DNA from: CAZTGZ01 sp044339595
GTDB taxonomy: Bacteria; Bacteroidota; Bacteroidia; NS11-12g; UBA9320
DNA: 14,779 nucleotides
Assembly (NCBI GenBank): GCA_044339595.1
Contig: JBIIVF010000054.1
Coordinates: 1 to 14,779, forward strand
Reading direction: 5' to 3'
In this document: piece by piece, positions 6,629-14,779 of the stretch
How the letters are laid out: the number at the start of each line of letters is the position of its first letter
How positions within the stretch are numbered: position 1 is the stretch's first letter
The notes under the pieces: generated by a model
Databases searched by the model: none
What the model was told of the DNA's origin: nothing
Seen by the model: the letters and a program-made list of their open reading frames with translations, nothing else
Translations under genes and position numbers: made by a program

Positions 6629-7906
6629 CTAGGCCGGTACTACCAATTGGATAACCTCCGCGCTGAGCTGCTCTAAAATTACCTTTCTGCCATTCAATAC
6701 TTTATCCAGGGCATTGCTTTCACTTTTGTACTTAAAAATGGTGATCAACTGCAATCCACCCTTCACTTCGATTTCATAATTTTCATTTAAAACCGCGAGC
6801 AATTTATCCATTTGTCGTGCGTCTTCATTGGCGCAAAATGAAAAACTGATCGCACTATTCTGCATCAGGTTCACCTGTATTCCAAATTTGGCCAACAGAG
6901 AAAAGATATGACTCAGGTTGTCTTCGATGATGAAAGAGAAATCCTTCGACGACAAAGAAATCAGGGTTTGATGATCCTTAAAAATATAACATGGCTTATC
7001 GATCAACGCCTTTCGGTCGCTATCGCGGATGACTGTACCTGCATCATCCGGACGAACAAATGATCTTACATACAAGGGTATTCCTTTGCTTTTGATCGGC
7101 TGAATGGTTTTGGGATGTAACACCGTAGCCCCGTAATACGCCAATTCGATGGCCTCCAGAAATGAAACTTCAGGCAAAATCACCGCATCATCGATGCGTT
7201 TAGGATCCGCATTCATTACCCCGGGAACATCTTTCCAAATCGTTACCGATTCAGCGTTCATGCCATAGGCAAATACAGAAGCACTGTAATCAGAGCCCTC
7301 TCTGCCGAGGGTGGTTGTGAGGTGCGATTCGTTTTTCCCGATAAAGCCTTGCGTAATCACCAACTGCTTTTTAACGAGCGGTTGTAGTTTGGTGTGGATG
7401 ATCTCTTCCGTGATTTCCCATTGAATGCGCGCCCTGCGGTAATCGGCAGAAGTCATGATGAAATTACGTGCATCTACCCATCGGTTGGTGATGCCACGGG
7501 TATTGAGATAATGACTGATGATGCGGGTAGAAATCAATTCTCCAAAAGACACAATCTGATCGTATATCATGTCGTAGTCTTTGTTATCCGGACGTGTTTC
7601 GATCAAGCATGACAATTCAATCAGCAAATTATCTACCTCGTAATAGGGATTTCGGGTATCTCCAATCAGTTCATCCGTAATTTGATGGTGAAACTTACTG
7701 ACTTCTTCGAAAATCTCAAAACGCGATTTGTCTTCATTCACGTAAGCATCCACCAGTTTTTCCAGCAAATTAGTGGTCTTTCCCATGGCCGAGATCACCA
7801 CGAGGAGTTCCTCCCCTGCATATCGACTCAATATATTGCCCACATTGGCCACTGCTGCTGCATCTTTAACCGAAGCACCGCCGAATTTAAATACCTTGAT
7901 TCCCAT
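6629..7906 (-). CDS. lysC: Aspartate kinase (monofunctional)
   Basis: A 425-residue enzyme that phosphorylates L-aspartate to 4-aspartyl phosphate, the first step to lysine, threonine, methionine and diaminopimelate. The N-terminal kinase domain starts KFGGASVKDA (residues 7-16) and carries LLVVISAMGKTT (34-45), FGELIST (121-127), TTTLGREGSDYSA (197-209) and KDVPGVMNADPK (225-236). The last part (about 312-425) has two ACT-like regulatory segments; the second is short. No homoserine dehydrogenase domain follows. The ATG at 7906 begins the conserved MGIKVFKFGGAS; an ATG 32 codons upstream adds unconserved sequence and would run through the probable promoter, so it is rejected. A promoter lies at 7975-8002, giving a leader of about 60 bases. 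Which end-product inhibits this isozyme cannot be read from sequence. Confidence 0.95.
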   Translation of the reverse strand: MGIKVFKFGGASVKDAAAVANVGNILSRYAGEELLVVISAMGKTTNLLEKLVDAYVNEDKSRFEIFEEVSKFHHQITDELIGDTRNPYYEVDNLLIELSCLIETRPDNKDYDMIYDQIVSFGELISTRIISHYLNTRGITNRWVDARNFIMTSADYRRARIQWEITEEIIHTKLQPLVKKQLVITQGFIGKNESHLTTTLGREGSDYSASVFAYGMNAESVTIWKDVPGVMNADPKRIDDAVILPEVSFLEAIELAYYGATVLHPKTIQPIKSKGIPLYVRSFVRPDDAGTVIRDSDRKALIDKPCYIFKDHQTLISLSSKDFSFIIEDNLSHIFSLLAKFGIQVNLMQNSAISFSFCANEDARQMDKLLAVLNENYEIEVKGGLQLITIFKYKSESNALDKVLNGRKVILEQLSAEVIQLVVPA

Positions 7907-7962
7907 TAGTTTATAACCATTCGATTTTGATGTCCTAAGTCTGATATATCCTTTACAGACCC

Positions 7963-7970
7963 TATATTTG
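7963..7970 (+). promoter_or_regulatory. -7 box (TATATTTG) for fructose-bisphosphatase
   Basis: TATATTTG is an exact TAnnTTTG match, 57 bases upstream of the fbp start. It lies 4 bases from, and facing, the aspartate kinase -7 box. No -33 TTG at normal spacing is present. Confidence 0.5.
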
Positions 7971-7974
7971 CCTG

Positions 7975-8002
7975 CAAAAATAGCGCAATCAGCCACCATC
8001 AA
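7975..8002 (-). promoter_or_regulatory. Promoter for aspartate kinase (TTG-N17-TATTTTTG)
   Basis: On the - strand a TTG (8000-8002) is followed after 17 bases by TATTTTTG (7975-7982), matching the Bacteroidota -33/-7 arrangement TTG-N17-23-TAnnTTTG. It would give a leader of about 60 bases before the lysC ATG at 7906. Confidence 0.65.
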
Positions 8003-8027
8003 CCAACTATCTTTTTAGACTGATCCC

Positions 8028-9032
8028 ATGAAAACCAAAAGAGTCATTACCCTCAGCCAGTTTATTGCCGAACAACAAGCACGATTTCCCGAAGCTTCCG
8101 GCGATCTGAGCAAGATTTTCAGAGACATTAAACTCGCTGCAAAAATCGTAAACCGCGACATCCGCAAAGCCGGATTGGTAGATATACTTGGAACCCACGG
8201 CACCACCAATGTGCAGGGCGAAGAAGTAAAAAAACTGGATGTGCTGGCCAATGAAGAATTCATCTCATCCCTTACTCTGGGCGGTGAATGTTGCGCCATC
8301 ATTTCTGAAGAAGAAGACGGTATCATCCATGTAAATTCAGATGTAAGTGGCGATGCCAAATACATTGTGGCCATGGATCCGCTGGATGGTTCGAGCAACA
8401 TCGATGTAAATGCCACCATTGGGACAATTTTCTCCATTTATCGCCGCATTTCTCCCACAGGCACCCCGGTTACCGATGAAGATTGCCTGCAAAAAGGCAT
8501 ACAACAAGTGGCGGCAGGGTATGTAATCTATGGATCTTCCACCATGTTGGTATATACAACAGGTCAGGGAGTGAACGGCTTCACCCTCGATAGTTCTATT
8601 GGTGATTTTTGTTTGTCCCATCCTGATATTCAGATACCAAAAGATGGCAGTATATATTCCATCAACGAAGGTAATTATGCGGAATTCACCCCCGGATTGA
8701 AGAAATACATCGAATATTGTAAATCAGTAGAAGGCGGTAAGAAAGCTTACAGCGCCCGTTACATTGGCTCTTTGGTGGCCGATTTTCACCGCAATTTGTT
8801 GAAGGGAGGCATTTTTATGTATCCTGCCACCGATAAAGCTCAGAATGGAAAGCTCCGATTGATGTTTGAATGCAATCCCATGGCCTTTATTGCTGAACAG
8901 GCAGGGGGTATCGCCACTGATGGAAAAGGTCGACGCATTATGGACATCAAACCAACCGATATTCATCAACGAGTACCTGTTTATGTGGGGTCGGAGAATA
9001 TGGTGAATTTGGCGGAAGGGATGGAATATTAG
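8028..9032 (+). CDS. fbp: Fructose-1,6-bisphosphatase, class I
   Basis: A 334-residue cytosolic enzyme that hydrolyses fructose 1,6-bisphosphate to fructose 6-phosphate, the committed step of gluconeogenesis. Class I signatures are all present: GGECCAIISEEED (residues 85-97) and VAMDPLDGSSNIDVN (114-128), which hold the metal-binding Glu/Asp residues. The substrate loop YSARYIGSLVADFHR (241-255), KGGIFMYPA (259-267) and LRLMFECNPMAFIAEQAGG (276-294) follow. Length equals that of E. coli Fbp (332). It diverges from aspartate kinase with closely apposed promoters. Its TAG stop is also the first unit of a heptamer tandem array. No terminator hairpin was found after it. Confidence 0.96.
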   Translation: MKTKRVITLSQFIAEQQARFPEASGDLSKIFRDIKLAAKIVNRDIRKAGLVDILGTHGTTNVQGEEVKKLDVLANEEFISSLTLGGECCAIISEEEDGIIHVNSDVSGDAKYIVAMDPLDGSSNIDVNATIGTIFSIYRRISPTGTPVTDEDCLQKGIQQVAAGYVIYGSSTMLVYTTGQGVNGFTLDSSIGDFCLSHPDIQIPKDGSIYSINEGNYAEFTPGLKKYIEYCKSVEGGKKAYSARYIGSLVADFHRNLLKGGIFMYPATDKAQNGKLRLMFECNPMAFIAEQAGGIATDGKGRRIMDIKPTDIHQRVPVYVGSENMVNLAEGMEY

Positions 9033-9064
9033 AAATTAGAAGCTAGAAACTAGAAATTAGAAAT
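9030..9064. repeat. Five tandem heptamers (consensus TAGAAAT) starting at the fbp stop codon
   Basis: Five consecutive 7-base units read TAGAAAT, TAGAAGC, TAGAAAC, TAGAAAT, TAGAAAT; the first three bases are the fbp stop codon. Positions 1-5 of the unit are invariant and only positions 6-7 vary. A 16-base palindrome (ATGAATT-CA-AATTCAT, 9063-9078) follows directly. Such short imperfect arrays are seen between genes in Bacteroidota genomes; function unknown. Confidence 0.8.
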
Positions 9065-9128
9065 GAATTCAAATTCATGACATTGTTGAACCTTTTGCCT
9101 CTTTAACCTGGATGGCCTTATTGGAAGG

Positions 9129-10178
9129 TTACTTTTCGAGATTTGCAGAGATGGATTTATGAATTCGAAATTGTTGTTCTGGATAAAAACCTATCCATTG
9201 ATTCAGTATCAGTCTTTTATTTCCAACCAAGGTGAATCTCAACTCCGTATCATACAAATGAGATTCTTTTAACGCCTCCACTGCCCCGGAATTAACCATT
9301 TGTGTAAAAGCAGACGCAGATTTGCTCATCACTTCATCAGTCGTGATGCAACGCACTCCCAATTTAGGATAATCACTCTGTAAACGGTCCAAAAAAGCAA
9401 TTAGTTCTGTGGTATAACCCATTTCATTGGGCAGAAAAATAATCAATCTCAATGATTGATCCTTAACCTTAATCTGGTCTCCCGCTGAATTAAACAGCGT
9501 CAGATTGCCTTGAATATAAACCTGATCTTTAATATTAAATGAATGAGGCTTGTTTACTTTGTTGAGGAAGTCTAAGAACAAATCGTCAAAGCTTTTTCTA
9601 TCAAATGTATTTAGCAATTTCTCCTTAAGGGATTCCGTGACAACGAAAATTTGTTGGTTCAACAAAAGCTGTCTTTGAAAAAAGGCAGGAAAACCATCGC
9701 CGTCTAGCTTCCATATAACGGTGGAGTTATCTGAATTCGCAACTATCTTGTCTTTATACTTTTCCGGTAAATTTTCAAACAGGGCATTCACCTTTATGGA
9801 TTTCTCTTGGAATATTGCATGGAGAATTCCTTCTTGTTCAAAAGGATTATAAATATCTACCTGTTTTTGGTATCCATTTCTCAATCGTTCATAGGACTGC
9901 TCTACACCCCCTATACGTAGATAAATCTGTCCCATAGATTCATAGATTATATCGAACTGGCCTTGGTCATTCCGATAGAAATAGAGATTCAGATGGAATC
10001 CGGTTGATATAGGTTCATCGGAAGGATAGGAAACTGTTTTAATAACTTGTAAATATCCGTTTTGAATGTTTGCTAATGGGTCCGGGGATGCGCTAACCAT
10101 GCTGTTCTGAGCTGAGGCGAAGACACCTATCATCAGAGCAAAAAAGACCAAAAGGAAGCCAAGGGTAGACGTTCTCAT
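9129..10178 (-). CDS. Secreted protein of unknown function, possible cysteine-less thioredoxin-like C-terminus
   Basis: A 349-residue protein I do not recognise. Residues 1-24 are a clear signal peptide (FLLVFFALMIGVFASA|Q), so it is periplasmic or surface-associated. The N-terminal part has alternating beta-like segments (GFHLNLYFYRND, FDIIYESMGQIYLRIGG) and a long polar helical region (about 180-210). The C-terminal part from about 240 to 335 (LRLIIFLPNEMGYTTELIAFLDRLQSDYPKLGVRCITTDEV, later LRFTLVGNKRLILNQWIGFYP) loosely recalls a TlpA/thioredoxin fold. The place of the CxxC has MGYT, and Cys277 is the only cysteine, so no redox activity is expected. That fold is my inference at low confidence. 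A promoter with TTG-N19-TATTTTCG lies just upstream. No co-directional neighbour is close, so it is probably transcribed alone. Confidence 0.72.
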   Translation of the reverse strand: MRTSTLGFLLVFFALMIGVFASAQNSMVSASPDPLANIQNGYLQVIKTVSYPSDEPISTGFHLNLYFYRNDQGQFDIIYESMGQIYLRIGGVEQSYERLRNGYQKQVDIYNPFEQEGILHAIFQEKSIKVNALFENLPEKYKDKIVANSDNSTVIWKLDGDGFPAFFQRQLLLNQQIFVVTESLKEKLLNTFDRKSFDDLFLDFLNKVNKPHSFNIKDQVYIQGNLTLFNSAGDQIKVKDQSLRLIIFLPNEMGYTTELIAFLDRLQSDYPKLGVRCITTDEVMSKSASAFTQMVNSGAVEALKESHLYDTELRFTLVGNKRLILNQWIGFYPEQQFRIHKSISANLEK

Positions 10179-10194
10179 AGGAATTGAATCTATA

Positions 10195-10224
10195 CGAAAA
10201 TAGTCAATATACGGTCATAAACAA
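10195..10224 (-). promoter_or_regulatory. Promoter of the unknown secreted protein (TTG-N19-TATTTTCG)
   Basis: On the - strand TTG (10222-10224) is followed after 19 bases by TATTTTCG (10195-10202), one mismatch from TAnnTTTG. The ATG at 10178 follows 16 bases later. The -33 element abuts a hexamer tandem array. Confidence 0.55.
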
Positions 10225-10226
10225 GA

Positions 10227-10256
10227 TGAGTCTGAGGTTGAGATTGAGGATGAACC
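10227..10256. repeat. Tandem hexamers TGAGNN (four full units plus a variant)
   Basis: Units TGAGTC, TGAGGT, TGAGAT, TGAGGA and TGAACC follow each other without gaps. The first four positions are constant in four units while the last two vary. It lies between the -33 element of the unknown secreted gene and the rRNA terminator. No coding role is visible. Confidence 0.7.
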
Positions 10257-10298
10257 CATTAGATATTATTGGAATATCCAAAGTTTTAAAAAAAGGTT

Positions 10299-10327
10299 AA
10301 AAAAAAAGCCCGACCAAGGCCGGGCTT
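10299..10327 (-). terminator. Intrinsic terminator of the rRNA operon
   Basis: On the - strand AAGCCCG and CGGGCTT form a strong stem around a short loop containing GCCTTGG, followed by a run of nine T. It lies about 10 bases beyond the 3' end of 5S rRNA and is the expected end of the rRNA transcript. A second T-run lies just after, which may act as backup. Confidence 0.92.
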
Positions 10328-10337
10328 ATGAAGGATT

Positions 10338-10444
10338 TGGCAACGACATACTTTCCCAGGTTTTACCCAAGTATCATCTGCTCGGAGGGGCTTAACTACT
10401 CTGTTCGGAATGGGAAGAGGTGAACACCCTCGAAATAGTCACCA
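10338..10444 (-). rRNA. rrf: 5S ribosomal RNA
   Basis: About 107 bases that match Bacteroidota 5S rRNA. The 5' end TGGTGAC pairs with the 3' end GTCGTTGCCA (helix I, allowing G-T pairs). The conserved interior includes CACCTCTTCCCATTCCGAACAG and AGTTAAGCCC. It is the last RNA of the operon, about 75 bases after 23S and just before the terminator. Ends are set by the helix and may be off by one or two bases. Confidence 0.95.
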
Positions 10445-10481
10445 TAAAATCATTAAGTTCTTATTTGAGTTGTATCAAAAA

Positions 10482-10504
10482 TTGACAAAAATTGGGAGTA
10501 AATA
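10482..10504 (-). other. 3' arm of the 23S rRNA processing stem
   Basis: This stretch is complementary to 13322-13342 on the other side of 23S. The core ATTGGGAGTAAATA pairs perfectly over 14 bases and TTGACA pairs further out with a small bulge. In the precursor the two arms form the long stem bracketing 23S that is typically cut by RNase III. Confidence 0.85.
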
Positions 10505-10518
10505 GAATAAAAATTGTT

Positions 10519-13312
<2,794 letters not shown>

Positions 13313-13321
13313 TTTTTATAT

Positions 13322-13342
13322 TATTTACTCCCAATATGTCAA
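13322..13342 (-). other. 5' arm of the 23S rRNA processing stem
   Basis: On the transcribed strand ATTGGGAGTAAATA and the upstream TTGACA are complementary to the segment after 23S (10482-10504). The arm begins about 10 bases before the 23S 5' end and overlaps the end of a boxA-like site. Confidence 0.85.
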
Positions 13343-13347
13343 AGAAC
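13337..13347 (-). promoter_or_regulatory. boxA-like antitermination site before 23S
   Basis: GTTCTTTGACA on the - strand resembles the rRNA boxA element (E. coli TGCTCTTTAACA) that loads the Nus antitermination complex. Its location just upstream of 23S is typical. Confidence 0.6.
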
Positions 13348-13357
13348 TTACCCCTAT

Positions 13358-13376
13358 GCGTTAACCGATGTTAACA
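13358..13376 (-). repeat. Spacer direct repeat, copy 2 (after tRNA-like relic B)
   Basis: On the transcribed strand this 19-base segment, TGTTAACATCGGTTAACGC, is nearly identical to 13722-13741: 17 of 20 aligned positions agree, with one gap. It lies 6 bases beyond relic B and 10 bases before the 23S boxA-like site. The other copy stands in the same position relative to relic A. Confidence 0.6.
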
Positions 13377-13382
13377 GGGTTG

Positions 13383-13452
13383 TGAAAAATTACGGAATCG
13401 AACCGTTGCCTCTCTGCTCATGCAGACCGCTCATCCATTGAGCCTATTTTCA
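13383..13452 (-). pseudogene. Degenerate tRNA-like sequence B between tRNA-Ala and 23S
   Basis: About 70 bases with tRNA architecture but an unusable anticodon arm. The ends pair weakly (TGAAAAT with TTTTTCA, six of seven). The D arm is intact (GCTC-AATGGAT-GAGC). The T arm is good (ACGG-TTCGATT-CCGT). The anticodon arm is a 5-bp stem TCTGC/GCAGA with a loop of only four bases (ATGA) instead of seven, so no normal anticodon can be assigned. The D arm resembles those of Arg- or Met-type tRNAs. It may be a decayed tRNA or a tRNA-like processing signal. Confidence 0.65.
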
Positions 13453-13465
13453 ATATTTCAATTTG

Positions 13466-13482
13466 TTTTCCCGCATGGAAAA
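13466..13482. repeat. Small hairpin between tRNA-Ala and relic B
   Basis: TTTTCC and GGAAAA form a perfect 6-bp stem around CGCAT, 5 bases after the tRNA-Ala 3' end. It may help separate the two RNAs during processing; it lacks a T-run, so it is not a terminator. Confidence 0.5.
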
Positions 13483-13487
13483 CGTAG

Positions 13488-13561
13488 TGGAGAATATCGG
13501 AGTCGAACCGATGACCCCCTGCGTGCAAGGCAGGTGCTCTAGCCAGCTGAGCTAATTCCCC
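13488..13561 (-). tRNA. tRNA-Ala (anticodon TGC)
   Basis: A complete 74-base cloverleaf. The acceptor GGGGAAT pairs with ATTCTCC with one G-T pair. The D arm is GCTC/GAGC, the anticodon stem CCTGC/GCAGG with loop CTTGCAC (anticodon TGC), and the T arm ATCGG-TTCGACT-CCGAT. The discriminator is A and CCA is not encoded. It sits second in the 16S-23S spacer, 15 bases after tRNA-Ile, the classic order. Confidence 0.97.
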
Positions 13562-13576
13562 AAACGAGTAAGTTGG

Positions 13577-13650
13577 TAGTCCCGAGCAGATTTGAACTGC
13601 TGACCCCTACATTATCAGTGTAGTGCTCTAACCAACTGAGCTACGGGACT
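13577..13650 (-). tRNA. tRNA-Ile (anticodon GAT)
   Basis: A complete 74-base cloverleaf. The acceptor AGTCCCG pairs perfectly with CGGGACT, the D arm is GCTC/GAGC, the anticodon stem CTACA/TGTAG with loop CTGATAA (anticodon GAT), and the T arm AGCAG-TTCAAAT-CTGCT. After discriminator A the genome reads CCA, so the tail may be encoded here, unlike in the neighbouring tRNA-Ala. It is the first functional tRNA after 16S. Confidence 0.97.
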
Positions 13651-13721
13651 ATTAAGAACCATAAGTCCGATGATTTTCACCTCTACATCCGATAAGACAT
13701 GGTATCGTTCATTCAAAGTTA

Positions 13722-13741
13722 GCGTAAATCGATGGTTAACA
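13722..13741 (-). repeat. Spacer direct repeat, copy 1 (after tRNA-like relic A)
   Basis: On the transcribed strand TGTTAACCATCGATTTACGC matches 13358-13376 at 17 of 20 aligned positions with one gap. It directly follows the decayed T arm of relic A. Confidence 0.6.
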
Positions 13742-13743
13742 TG

Positions 13744-13819
13744 ATTTATGCTCTTGATGACTCCTACTCCCGAATTTATCGGGACAGTGCAGTGCTATAA
13801 CCAATAGAGTTATGGCACA
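13744..13819 (-). pseudogene. tRNA-Ile-like relic A with a palindrome in the anticodon loop
   Basis: The first 35 bases on the transcribed strand match the intact tRNA-Ile at 27 positions, including the D arm and TTGGTTA. Directly after the CTG of the anticodon loop stands the 17-base palindrome TCCCGATAAATTCGGGA, and the sequence then resumes as GTAGGAGTC (eight of nine against GTAGGGGTC of tRNA-Ile). The T arm is unrecognisable except for an AAATC, and the 5' acceptor half has no partner. It cannot be a functional tRNA. Boundaries are approximate at the 3' end. Confidence 0.7.
13768..13784. repeat. 17-base palindrome inside relic A
   Basis: TCCCGA and TCGGGA form a 6-bp stem around a five-base AT-only loop. 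It occupies the place of ATAAT in the anticodon loop of the intact tRNA-Ile. A short mobile palindrome is one explanation; an alternative is gradual divergence that kept the GATAA core. Confidence 0.7.
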
Positions 13820-13900
13820 TTGAAGTATCATAAAACTATTCATTGCTGCACCTAAATGCAAACCCGAAGATTACGCATCTCACGGCTCGTTTAGAAAAAT

Positions 13901-13912
13901 CTTTTAAAGAAC
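13901..13912 (-). promoter_or_regulatory. boxA-like antitermination site after 16S
   Basis: GTTCTTTAAAAG on the - strand resembles boxA (TGCTCTTTAACA). It is the spacer counterpart of the site before 23S and is expected to keep RNA polymerase antiterminated into the second half of the operon. Confidence 0.55.
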
Positions 13913-13982
13913 GTATTTCCTTTAAATTGAAGATAATGTGAAATAGCAAGCCTTTTTGTCCTCGAATTAACTAGAAATCTCT

Positions 13983-14779
<797 letters not shown>

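Larger units (their letters stand above)
13651..13982 (-). other. Spacer between 16S and tRNA-Ile
   Basis: This 332-base stretch has no gene of normal form. Reading in the direction of transcription it holds a CTAGA/TCTAG hairpin just after 16S (13968-13983), a boxA-like site (13901-13912), tRNA-like relic A (about 13744-13819) and one copy of the spacer repeat (13722-13741). About 70 bases before tRNA-Ile show nothing I can interpret. Confidence 0.7.

Noticed and set aside
7907..8002. Longer aspartate kinase start at 8002
   Set aside because: The extra 32 residues are not part of the family, and the added region contains the probable promoter of the gene.
8015..8969. Antisense frames across fbp (8015-8437, 8337-8621, 8724-8969)
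   Set aside because: They are shadows of a fully conserved fbp coding frame.
9030..9064. A CRISPR array or phage attachment site at the heptamer repeats
   Set aside because: The units are only 7 bases long with no spacers, and there is no integrase or cas gene in the window.
13383..13452. A functional extra tRNA between tRNA-Ala and 23S
   Set aside because: The anticodon loop has four bases and the acceptor and T stems have mismatches, so it is listed as a relic.
13466..13482. An intrinsic terminator in the tRNA-Ala to relic B gap
   Set aside because: The stem is short and no T-run follows on the transcribed strand; termination here would prevent 23S synthesis.

Overview
The window looks like a chromosomal segment of a member of Bacteroidota. 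The evidence is the rpoC C-terminus followed by a DUF3467 gene, promoter boxes of the Bacteroidota type TAnnTTTG, start codons without Shine-Dalgarno sequences, a secreted carboxypeptidase-regulatory-like domain protein, and 16S/23S/5S sequences of Bacteroidota character. The 16S fragment seems closest to the Chitinophagales/Saprospirales side of the phylum, but that is recall, not an alignment. Nothing indicates a phage, plasmid or insertion sequence, and no CRISPR array was seen.

Layout. Bases 1-742 hold the end of rpoC (+) and its terminator. Bases 899-1228 hold a near-leaderless DUF3467 gene, which converges on a probable lipoprotein gene (1232-1825, -). A chromate-transporter-family gene (1940-3202) and a secreted carboxypeptidase-regulatory-like gene (3255-3908) follow on +. 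Bases 3917-5363 (-) form a tight four-gene run: 2Fe-2S ferredoxin, IscX, KdsC-type phosphatase and a DivIC/FtsB-type septum protein. A secreted seven-repeat MORN protein (5489-6622, +) meets aspartate kinase (6629-7906, -) tail to tail. Aspartate kinase and class I fructose-1,6-bisphosphatase (8028-9032, +) diverge from two -7 boxes only 4 bp apart. An unrecognised secreted protein (9129-10178, -) lies between two short imperfect tandem-repeat arrays.

The right third (about 10299-14779, all -) is an rRNA operon read right to left: 16S (3' part only), tRNA-Ile(GAT), tRNA-Ala(TGC), 23S, 5S and a strong intrinsic terminator. Its spacers carry two boxA-like sites, a long stem that brackets 23S, and two degenerate tRNA-like sequences not expected in the usual Ile-Ala spacer. 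Both tRNA-like sequences are followed by the same roughly 20-base sequence, and one has a 17-base palindrome exactly where the anticodon should be. These spacer relics are the most unusual structure in the window.

Functions are mostly housekeeping: transcription (rpoC), ribosomal RNA, Fe-S chemistry (ferredoxin, IscX), lipopolysaccharide Kdo synthesis (KdsC), division (DivIC), the entry step of aspartate-family amino acid synthesis and gluconeogenesis. Ion transport and several envelope or secreted proteins of unknown role make up the rest. Genes are densely packed, and convergent pairs are separated by only 3-8 bp.
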